5,114 nucleotides of DNA from Chitinophaga pinensis (GTDB taxonomy: Bacteria; Bacteroidota; Bacteroidia; Chitinophagales; Chitinophagaceae): NCBI GenBank assembly GCA_943324055.2, contig CALPKD020000127.1, positions 1 through 5,114 on the forward strand. Reading direction: 5' to 3'. Below the pieces are notes generated by a model, which was not told the DNA's origin, did not search any database, and saw only the letters and a list, made by a program, of their open reading frames with translations. A program made the translations under genes and the position numbers. Shown here one piece after another: positions 1 to 5,016 of this stretch (its first letter is position 1; every line of letters starts with the position of its first letter).

Positions 1-1184
1 ACTCTCTAACGGGGGTTCCCAAAAAAGACAATAGCAAAATTTCAGGAACAGATTCGGCAAAAAGTATTTCTAGCGATACGAGCGCCAAAGGGTTGGCTTC
101 AGGGCAGAATCAAACAGGTCAAAATCAAAGCGGGCAGAACCAAAGCGGTCAAAATCAAACTGGGCCGCCCTCGCTTGAATCTTATTCCAAGTTTGATTTT
201 ATACCAGGGGAGAAGGTGATTTTCTTTGATGATTTTATACAAGACAATGTGGGGGATTTCCCTTCATTATGGAACACCAATGGATCAGCCGAAGTGGTAA
301 CGACTAATTTGTACCCTGGTCATTGGATGAAATTTGTAACCAGAAATGCTGTTTGGACGGATAGCCTTTTACAGCTTCCCGAAAATTACACCATCGAATT
401 TGATGTAATCCCAGCTCGTGGCGAAAATCAACAAATGGCGGGTTATATGGTTCGCCTGTTGCAAAGTGTGAATGCAAGAGCCTTTGATTATGGAAGTGCT
501 CCTGGAAAGGCGGGCTTTAAATTGTTGTATGAATATTTCGGAAGGCCGAGTTATAGTACCCATATCAATGATCCAGAAGGTAGGGGGCTTAATTTGTCTG
601 GCTTTAAAGATGATCGAAATTTTTACCAAAAGTTAGATCAAAAATACCACATGTCTTTTTGGGTACAGAAAACAAGGGTAAGGGTGTATTTAAACGAAAA
701 CAAATTGTTTGATCTTCCCCGTGCTTTTCCATTACCAAGTATTAAAATAGATCGCTTACGTTTTGAAGACGGCGCTGCGTTGATTAGTAATGTGCGAATT
801 GCCGTGGGCAATCCTGACATGCGAAGTAAATTAATTACCGAAGGGAAGTTGGTTACTTATGGTATTTATTTTGACGTGAATTCAGATAAGGTGAAACCAG
901 AATCCTATCCGACTATTAAAAGCATTGCTGATATTTTAAAAGAAAATCCCGGAGTGAAAATTAAAATTATCGGGCATACCGATTCCGATGGCAATGATGC
1001 AGCGAACTTGGATTTATCTAAACGTCGAGCAGCTTCGGTAAAAAGTGAATTGGTAGGCACTTTTAAAATAGACGCTTCTTTAATTGATACAGATGGCAAA
1101 GGAGAATCACAGCCCATTGCCCCTAACAATACAACCGCAAATAAAGCCTTAAACAGACGAGTTGAATTTATTAAAACACCTTAG
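1..1184 (+). CDS. OmpA-family envelope protein with concanavalin-like domain (5'-truncated)
   Basis: The reading frame is open from base 3 to the TAG at 1182-1184, so the gene begins upstream of the window and its signal peptide is not visible. A TTG at 93 could be taken as a start, but the frame continues without a stop to the left edge, so it is almost certainly internal. Order of parts: a Ser/Lys/Asp-rich stretch; four GQNQ(T/S) pentapeptides (102-161), probably a flexible linker; a region of about 200 residues (roughly 180-810) beginning near YSKFDFIPGEKVIFFDDF that resembles the concanavalin/LamG-like module of Bacteroidota OmpA proteins; and a C-terminal OmpA domain (about 840-1181). 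The OmpA domain has GHTD (Asp at 981-983) and SKRRA, with the second Arg (1026-1028) exactly 15 residues later, the spacing of the diaminopimelate-binding Asp/Arg pair of E. coli OmpA. It ends in NRRVEF. Likely role: anchoring a possible glycan-binding module to peptidoglycan; the ligand is unknown. Confidence 0.9.
   Translation, partial: SLTGVPKKDNSKISGTDSAKSISSDTSAKGLASGQNQTGQNQSGQNQSGQNQTGPPSLESYSKFDFIPGEKVIFFDDFIQDNVGDFPSLWNTNGSAEVVTTNLYPGHWMKFVTRNAVWTDSLLQLPENYTIEFDVIPARGENQQMAGYMVRLLQSVNARAFDYGSAPGKAGFKLLYEYFGRPSYSTHINDPEGRGLNLSGFKDDRNFYQKLDQKYHMSFWVQKTRVRVYLNENKLFDLPRAFPLPSIKIDRLRFEDGAALISNVRIAVGNPDMRSKLITEGKLVTYGIYFDVNSDKVKPESYPTIKSIADILKENPGVKIKIIGHTDSDGNDAANLDLSKRRAASVKSELVGTFKIDASLIDTDGKGESQPIAPNNTTANKALNRRVEFIKTP
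102..161 (+). repeat. Four in-frame 15-bp repeats encoding GQNQ(T/S)
   Basis: Units at 102-116, 117-131, 132-146 and 147-161 each encode Gly-Gln-Asn-Gln followed by Thr or Ser, and a further Gly codon starts a fifth unit. Synonymous differences (ggg/ggt, cag/caa, aat/aac) show that the DNA has diverged while the peptide has been kept. This is probably a hydrophilic linker between the envelope-export part and the lectin-like domain. Copy number could vary between strains. Confidence 0.9.
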
Positions 1185-1252
1185 ATTTGATAACACTTCA
1201 TTAGATTGGATAACGCTTCGTTAGGTTAGATAGCCGATTCATTAGGTTGGGG
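1181..1252 (+). repeat. Degenerate 20-bp tandem repeat, about 3.5 units
   Basis: Units begin at 1181 (TTAGATTTGATAACACTTCA), 1201 (TTAGATTGGATAACGCTTCG), 1221 (a 21-base form, TTAGGTTAGATAGCCG then ATTCA) and 1242 (partial, TTAGGTTGGGGA). The first two match at 17 of 20 positions. The first unit contains the stop codon of the upstream OmpA-like gene, so the repeat starts at the very end of the coding region. Function unknown. Confidence 0.75.
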
Positions 1253-1302
1253 AGGCTCTATTTATTACGCTGAATCGCATTTATGAATCAGAAATGGGGA
1301 GT

Positions 1303-1314
1303 AATAAGCTTATT
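1303..1314. repeat. 12-bp perfect palindrome
   Basis: AATAAGCTTATT is fully self-complementary. It overlaps a second palindrome, ATTTAAAT (1312-1319), and is followed by T-runs (1324-1330 and 1333-1339). It could be a weak AT-rich termination structure for the OmpA-like transcript, or chance in AT-rich DNA. Confidence 0.4.
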
Positions 1315-1341
1315 TAAATTAACTTTTTTTCATTTTTTTAC

Positions 1342-1404
1342 ATTTCATTTAAAATTGAATTTGTAATGAATCGGACCCTTGCTATTGTTGAGTTTTAGAG
1401 ATCT
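1342..1404. repeat. 63-bp direct repeat, copy 1
   Basis: Matches 1524-1586 at 57 of 63 positions without gaps, with weaker similarity continuing about 20 bases further. The conserved core includes GCTATTGTTGAGTTT and ends in AGATCT. Positions 1367-1375 (TGAATCGGA) can pair with 1404-1412 (TCTGATTCA), nine pairs including one G-U, around a 28-base loop holding the core. No transposase or target duplication was seen. Candidate dispersed intergenic element or structured RNA; function unknown. Confidence 0.8.
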
Positions 1405-1523
1405 CTGATTCAATTAATACAGAATTCTCATAAATAAAAAATTAGCTAATATATTATCTCGATTCGTTCTTAGTGCATACTATATTTTTGGCACCTCTTG
1501 TTATTTATTTTCTGTGTTATGTT

Positions 1524-1586
1524 ATTTCATTTAAAATTGAATTTGCAATGAATTCGACCCACGCTATTGTTGAGTTTCAGAGATCT
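1524..1586. repeat. 63-bp direct repeat, copy 2
   Basis: Second copy of the 63-bp element, offset by 182 bp from copy 1. Its differences fall mainly in the part that would form the stem, yet a stem is still possible: ATGA (1548-1551) with TCAT (1592-1595) and ACCCA (1557-1561) with TGGGT (1587-1591), leaving a 5-base bulge and a 25-base loop with the conserved core. The right-hand strand of the stem lies just outside the 63-bp match. Confidence 0.8.
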
Positions 1587-1639
1587 TGGGTTCATTTATA
1601 ATTGAATCCTAAAAAAACGATAATGATAGGGCGCTAAGT

Positions 1640-1807
1640 ACAATATTTACTTCTAGTATTACTTCGGATAATATCTACCTCTCGTGCTACTTTGAAAAAT
1701 ATATTTTTCTAGTATTACTTTGGATAATATCTACCTCTCGTGCTACTTTGCAAAGTATTTATTTCTAGTATTACTTTGCAAAATATCTACCGCTAGTGTT
1801 ACTTTGC
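1640..1807. repeat. Six 28-bp tandem repeats in three 56-bp dimers
   Basis: Perfectly phased units start at 1640, 1668, 1696, 1724, 1752 and 1780, with no spacers or indels. The shared right half is close to CTAGTATTACTTTG. Units 1, 3 and 5 carry TTCTAGTATTACTT, while units 2 and 4 are alike (27 of 28 positions) with CTCTCGTGCTACTTTG; unit 6 is intermediate. The higher-order period is therefore 56 bp, pointing to stepwise duplication of a dimer. The unit length is not a multiple of three and no frame is open, so it is non-coding. The array ends 126 bases before the HTH gene. Confidence 0.9.
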
Positions 1808-1823
1808 CTTTAGGTTAAAAATT

Positions 1824-1860
1824 TCAATTCGTACTCATCTCTAAGTCCAAATCGAATTGA
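1824..1860. promoter_or_regulatory. 8-bp inverted repeat upstream of HTH gene (candidate operator)
   Basis: TCAATTCG (1824-1831) and CGAATTGA (1853-1860) are perfect inverted copies separated by 21 bases, placing like faces about 29 bp apart. The site lies between the 28-bp array and the HTH gene, where an autoregulatory operator would be expected. An RNA hairpin in the leader is the alternative. Function is inferred from position only. Confidence 0.35.
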
Positions 1861-1933
1861 TCTTACAAATCAACGTATAAATACTTAATCTTCTCAACTT
1901 TTATTGCAAGATATTTGAATCAATGAATCGTAT

Positions 1934-2263
1934 ATGAATACAAAAAAAATAAATAAAAAGAAAAGGCGTTATCCAGACATCAATCTAATACATTTCAAAA
2001 GTTCAGTAAGAGGTGCAATTGCTAAGCAATTAAGAGATGAGCTTGAATTTACTTTCCCAATAAAAAAAGACTTCGCAAAATTAATGCGAAAAAGTCCTTC
2101 GCAAATTTCTAAATGGCTTAGTGGTGATCATAATTTTACAATTGAAACTTTATGCGAAATTTCCTACGCAATTAGGATGCCAATGACTGAACTTTTGTTA
2201 CTAACCTATCTGGGGAAATTGTATAAAAATAGAAATGATTTTAGCGAAATCGAATGGAAGTGA
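1934..2263 (+). CDS. Small XRE-type helix-turn-helix DNA-binding protein
   Basis: This 109-residue protein has a very basic N-terminus (KKINKKKRR at residues 4-12), a helix around residues 25-38, and an XRE/Cro-C1-like helix-turn-helix at about 46-88. The likely recognition helix is SPSQISKWLSG (54-64), followed by NFTIETLCEISYAI. The LSGDHNFTIETL pattern resembles HigA-type antitoxins and solitary XRE regulators common in Bacteroidota. No toxin gene adjoins it: 749 gene-free bases lie upstream and 187 downstream, so a toxin-antitoxin role has no support here. The ATG at 1934 is the first usable start; an ATG at 1923 hits TGA after four codons, overlapping the real start as ATGA. No Shine-Dalgarno is apparent. 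Repeats directly upstream are possible binding sites (inference). The HTH fold is clear; targets and role are unknown. Confidence 0.85.
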   Translation: MNTKKINKKKRRYPDINLIHFKSSVRGAIAKQLRDELEFTFPIKKDFAKLMRKSPSQISKWLSGDHNFTIETLCEISYAIRMPMTELLLLTYLGKLYKNRNDFSEIEWK

Positions 2264-2292
2264 TGTTTTCGGCCATGGCTATATTGAATACA

Positions 2293-2307
2293 GTATTTTA
2301 AAAATAC
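2293..2307. repeat. 15-bp AT-rich palindrome after HTH gene
   Basis: GTATTTT and AAAATAC flank a single central A. The nearby AATACAGTATT (2288-2298) is itself symmetrical and overlaps it. The site lies 30 bases after the HTH stop codon and ahead of the galactanase gene, so it could be a repressor site for that gene. It is not GC-rich enough for a typical terminator. Role uncertain. Confidence 0.4.
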
Positions 2308-2342
2308 CGTTATAAATACCTCCAATACTTATAATCTTATCT

Positions 2343-2350
2343 TAAATTTG
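2343..2350 (+). promoter_or_regulatory. Candidate Bacteroidota -7 element for galactanase-galK unit
   Basis: TAAATTTG fits the Bacteroidota -7 consensus TAnnTTTG at every defined position. It would give a leader of about 95 bases before the ATG at 2451. The matching -33 TTTG box is not seen about 19 bases upstream (near 2320), so this is a half-match only. Confidence 0.3.
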
Positions 2351-2450
2351 GTTAACCTGCCAAACTTTCGCTTGCTTATGGGTTTATTATAATTACCCCG
2401 TTAATCGTAATATTATCTGTTTTTGCCAAGCAATTTAAAATATGTAACTA

Positions 2451-3545
2451 ATGACTTTTAAATTCTTTAATAACTATATGAAAATATTTAGTCCAATTAG
2501 CTTAATGATGCTGGCAGCTTTATTTTTTACAAGTTGTTCAAAAAAGACAATTTCAATTAATTCTAATACTTCAACATATCCAATTTCCCCAGGCACCCCA
2601 AACTTGTCTAGTAATTTCGTTAAAGGAGCAGACATAAGTTGGGTCTCAGAAATGGAAGCGTCGGGCCTTAAGTTTTACACTTCATCTGGCCAAGAAACTG
2701 ATTGTTTTACTTTGATGAAAAGTTTAGGATTAAATGCAATCCGATTGAGAGTATGGGTTAATCCAATCGGGGTTTGGAATGGCACAAACGATGTTGTTGC
2801 AAAAGCGCTACGGGCTAAAAATGCCGGGTTGAAATTACTTATCGATTTTCATTATAGCGACAATTGGGCTGATCCCGGTAAGCAAGCAAAACCCGCTTTA
2901 TGGGCTAGTCAAGATTTTGCTACTTTAAAAAATTCACTAAGTAACCATACCATAACTGTTTTATCTAAACTAAAAGATGCTGGTGTTACTCCTGAATGGG
3001 TACAAATTGGTAACGAAACTGATAATGGTTTTTTATGGCCCGATGGTATGGCAAGTACAAACATGTCTAATTTTTCACAATTAATCAACGCTGGTTATGA
3101 TGGTGTGAAATCTGTCTTCCCTTTATCAAAAGTGATTGTACATATCTCCAATGGCTGGGACAACAATTTATTTAGGTGGATGTTTGATGGTTTAAAAAAT
3201 AACGGAGCAAAATGGGATATAATTGGCATGTCATTGTATCCAACTTACACAGCTTCAGGTTGGCAAAACGCTAATACACAATGCCTTCAAAATATGAACG
3301 ATATGGTGAGTAGGTATGGTAAAGATGTAATGATTGTTGAAGTGGGCATGCCATGGAATAGTCAAGCCGATACCAAGTTGTTTTTGCAAGATCTCATTGC
3401 GAAGGTGAAGACGGTAAGTGGCAATAAAGGGTTAGGTGTTTTTTATTGGGAACCACAGGCTTATAATAATTGGAAAGAATACACATTAGGCGCATTTGAT
3501 AATGCCGGAAAGCCAACAATTGCTATGGACGCTTTTGCGAACTAA
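2451..3545 (+). CDS. Arabinogalactan endo-beta-1,4-galactanase, GH53, lipoprotein
   Basis: Secreted glycoside hydrolase family 53 enzyme (type EC 3.2.1.89) that cuts internal beta-1,4-galactosyl links in pectic galactan and type I arabinogalactan. The N-terminus is a lipoprotein signal: a hydrophobic stretch ending FFTSC, with the lipidated Cys at residue 29, then a Ser/Thr/Asn-rich tether to about residue 55. The catalytic domain fills the rest, with family motifs KGADISW (58-64), RLRVWVNP (98-105), DFHYSDNWADPGKQ (132-145), QIGNE with the acid/base Glu189, and VEVGMPW with the nucleophile Glu297. No carbohydrate-binding module is attached. Starting at Met10 (base 2478) would give a more typical signal length of 18 residues before Cys; neither start has a clear ribosome site. 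galK follows after 21 bases, so galactose from galactan is the probable shared purpose. Confidence 0.95.
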   Translation: MTFKFFNNYMKIFSPISLMMLAALFFTSCSKKTISINSNTSTYPISPGTPNLSSNFVKGADISWVSEMEASGLKFYTSSGQETDCFTLMKSLGLNAIRLRVWVNPIGVWNGTNDVVAKALRAKNAGLKLLIDFHYSDNWADPGKQAKPALWASQDFATLKNSLSNHTITVLSKLKDAGVTPEWVQIGNETDNGFLWPDGMASTNMSNFSQLINAGYDGVKSVFPLSKVIVHISNGWDNNLFRWMFDGLKNNGAKWDIIGMSLYPTYTASGWQNANTQCLQNMNDMVSRYGKDVMIVEVGMPWNSQADTKLFLQDLIAKVKTVSGNKGLGVFYWEPQAYNNWKEYTLGAFDNAGKPTIAMDAFAN

Positions 3546-3566
3546 TTAGCATCACTAGCTATCAAT

Positions 3567-4727
3567 ATGAATATTAAAAAAATTGCAGAAAAGTTTAAAA
3601 ACCATTTTGGATCAGATTGTTTAATTGTGCGATCTCCAGGAAGAGTGAACATTATAGGGGAGCATACCGACTACAACGAAGGTTTTGTTTTACCTGCTGC
3701 TATTGATAAAGCAGCTTATGTTGCCATTGCAAAAAGACAAGACAATAAAGTATGTTTATATGCGGCAGCATTTGATCAATCCTTTGAAACGACATTGTCA
3801 AATCTTACTACTTCAAAATTAGACTGGCCTAATTATATTTTAGGAGTGATCGATCAAATACAAAAAGCAGGAGTGCAATTAAGTGGGTTTGATTTATTAA
3901 TTGACGGGGATATCCCAATCGGTGCGGGGCTTTCAAGTTCTGCCGCTTTAGAATGTGCTGCCTTATTTGCAATCACTGAATTATTTGGGTTGCAATTTTC
4001 TAAAATGCAAATGGCGCTAATGGCTCAAAAAGCGGAACATGATTTTGCAGGTGTAAACTGCGGACTGATGGATATGTTCGCTTCGCTTTTTGGTAAACAA
4101 GGACATGCAATTAAATTAGATTGCCGTTCACTTGAATACGAATACGTTCCAATAGATTTAAAAGGCTACAAGCTTTTATTATTAAATACCAATGTGAAAC
4201 ATACCCTTTCAAGTTCGGAGTATAACAATCGAAGAATTGAATGTGAGCAAGGAGTGAATTGGGTGAAAGAAAATATTCCTACTGTAAATTCATTACGTGA
4301 TATCACATTAGATATGTTGGATGAGCACGTGTTACCAATGGATAACATTGTTTATAATAGATGCAGGTATGTAGTGGAGGAGAACATTCGATTAACACAA
4401 GCTTGCAGCGATTTGGCTAACAACAATGTAGTAGCAATGGGTGAAAAGATGTTTGAGACACACAAAGGCTTGAAAGATTTATATGAAGTGAGTTGTGCTG
4501 AACTTGATTTTTTAGTGGACCAAGTTAAAGGCCATCCCGCTGTTTTAGGTGCACGCATGATGGGTGGCGGCTTTGGCGGCTGCACTATTAATATCGTAAA
4601 GGAATCGGAAATAGAAAATTTAGTTGCTAGCATTATGCCTATCTACGAAAAGCAAATGCAAAGGCCACTTTCCTATTATGTAGCATCCATCGAAGACGGT
4701 ACTCGGGTGGTGTTCAAAAATAATTAG
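3567..4727 (+). CDS. galK: Galactokinase
   Basis: Cytoplasmic GHMP-family kinase (EC 2.7.1.6) that makes galactose 1-phosphate from galactose and ATP, the first committed step of the Leloir pathway. At 386 residues it is full length. All three family motifs are present: the galactokinase signature GRVNIIGEHTDYNEG (residues 25-39, with Arg26, Glu32, His33 and Asp35 at sugar-binding or catalytic positions), the ATP-binding loop IGAGLSSSAA (118-127), and the C-terminal GGGFGGC (333-339). The catalytic-base Asp is Asp169 in VNCGLMD; the next residue is Met where Gln is usual (MDQ), a mild oddity. It lies 21 bases after the GH53 galactanase on the same strand, so the two are very likely co-transcribed. 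No galT, mutarotase or sugar transporter follows; the next gene signal is on the opposite strand. Confidence 0.97.
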   Translation: MNIKKIAEKFKNHFGSDCLIVRSPGRVNIIGEHTDYNEGFVLPAAIDKAAYVAIAKRQDNKVCLYAAAFDQSFETTLSNLTTSKLDWPNYILGVIDQIQKAGVQLSGFDLLIDGDIPIGAGLSSSAALECAALFAITELFGLQFSKMQMALMAQKAEHDFAGVNCGLMDMFASLFGKQGHAIKLDCRSLEYEYVPIDLKGYKLLLLNTNVKHTLSSSEYNNRRIECEQGVNWVKENIPTVNSLRDITLDMLDEHVLPMDNIVYNRCRYVVEENIRLTQACSDLANNNVVAMGEKMFETHKGLKDLYEVSCAELDFLVDQVKGHPAVLGARMMGGGFGGCTINIVKESEIENLVASIMPIYEKQMQRPLSYYVASIEDGTRVVFKNN

Positions 4728-4744
4728 TATTGCTTATTTTTTTT
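4716..4744 (+). terminator. Weak candidate terminator at the end of galK
   Basis: AAAAATAA (4716-4723, overlapping the galK stop) can pair with TTATTTTT (4734-4741) around a 10-base loop, and a run of eight T ends at 4744. The stem is purely A-T, so it is weak as an intrinsic terminator. It is the only hairpin-plus-T arrangement seen close after galK. Confidence 0.3.
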
Positions 4745-4806
4745 CGCCAAGTCTGCCAGTCTTTGCTTCGCGCGGCCTGTCTTCTACCTTACTGAACTTG
4801 GATCTA

Positions 4807-4821
4807 GTGTTTAGGAAACAC
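4807..4821. repeat. Short hairpin GTGTTT-AGG-AAACAC
   Basis: A perfect 6-bp stem with a 3-base loop, 79 bases after the galK stop. No T-tract follows, so it is not a classical terminator; it may stabilise the 3' end of the galK transcript. Confidence 0.4.
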
Positions 4822-4961
4822 CTAATCCCCATTTTAAACATAACTATTTGATTATTAATTTGTTTATACCAACAAGTGTCTAGGTAAATGGGGTTTTGCA
4901 GCACAAGATGCAGTAAACTTGTACTGACAACTAAATTGAATAATCTGGAAGGTGAATTTAG

Positions 4962-4984
4962 ATAATCAAATCTCTTTTGATTAT
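4962..4984. terminator. 9-bp perfect hairpin between convergent genes
   Basis: ATAATCAAA (4962-4970) and TTTGATTAT (4976-4984) form a perfect stem around the 5-base loop TCTCT. It lies 32 bases beyond the stop codon of the minus-strand partial gene, a usual place for its transcription end. The stem is AT-rich and lacks a clear T-tract on either side, so a regulatory or chance origin remains possible. Confidence 0.35.
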
Positions 4985-5016
4985 GTCGGAGCAGTAGTAT
5001 GCCGGGGAGTAAAATG

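Larger units (their letters stand above)
1185..1933. other. Gene-free, repeat-dense intergenic region (749 bp)
   Basis: I find no convincing coding region on either strand. The stretch is AT-rich and contains three distinct repeat families (20 bp, 63 bp and 28 bp), perfect short palindromes at 1303-1314 (AATAAGCTTATT) and 1441-1450 (ATTAGCTAAT), and an 8-bp inverted repeat at 1824-1860. No tRNA, rRNA or known small-RNA signature was recognised. No GC-rich terminator hairpin with a T-tract follows the OmpA-like gene, although T-runs occur at 1324-1330 and 1333-1339. Confidence 0.8.
4728..5016. other. Intergenic region between convergent genes (289 bp)
   Basis: No coding region is supported on either strand. 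The left end (about 4745-4780) is richer in G and C than its surroundings. Further right are the small hairpin GTGTTT-AGG-AAACAC (4807-4821), the inverted pair CCCCATTT (4827-4834) / AAATGGGG (4886-4893), a diverged direct repeat AGTGTTTAGGAAA (4806-4818) / AGTGTCTAGGTAAA (4875-4888), and a 9-bp hairpin at 4962-4984. This is consistent with a termination region shared by converging genes. Confidence 0.6.

Noticed and set aside
369..1129. Minus-strand open frames at 369-629, 638-820 and 905-1129
   Set aside because: They lie opposite the well-supported OmpA-like gene and show no recognisable protein pattern; they are shadows of the plus-strand gene.
1342..1586. Insertion sequence or MITE bounded by the 63-bp copies
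   Set aside because: The copies are direct, not inverted; no transposase, terminal inverted repeats or target-site duplication could be identified.
1640..1807. CRISPR array
   Set aside because: The 28-bp units are contiguous and similar throughout; there are no unique spacers between conserved repeats and no cas genes nearby.
1910..1917. GATATTTG as a -7 promoter box for the HTH gene
   Set aside because: It misses the first T of TAnnTTTG, has no TTTG about 19 bases upstream and lies only 16 bases before the start codon.
1640..1933. Iteron-type replication origin with the HTH protein as initiator
   Set aside because: The small XRE-type protein lacks Rep-family features, the units are longer than usual iterons, and no DnaA box or AT-rich melting block with known layout was recognised.
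1185..1933. Toxin gene partner for the HTH protein
   Set aside because: No start-to-stop frame of toxin length (about 90-110 codons) was found on either strand in the gap, and the region is full of short repeats.
1923..1937. Four-codon upstream ORF overlapping the HTH start as ATGA
   Set aside because: The overlap is neat but this short frame can arise by chance, and nothing shows it is translated.
4166..4633. Minus-strand open frames at 4166-4348 and 4352-4633
   Set aside because: They lie inside galK on the opposite strand and their translations show no family features.
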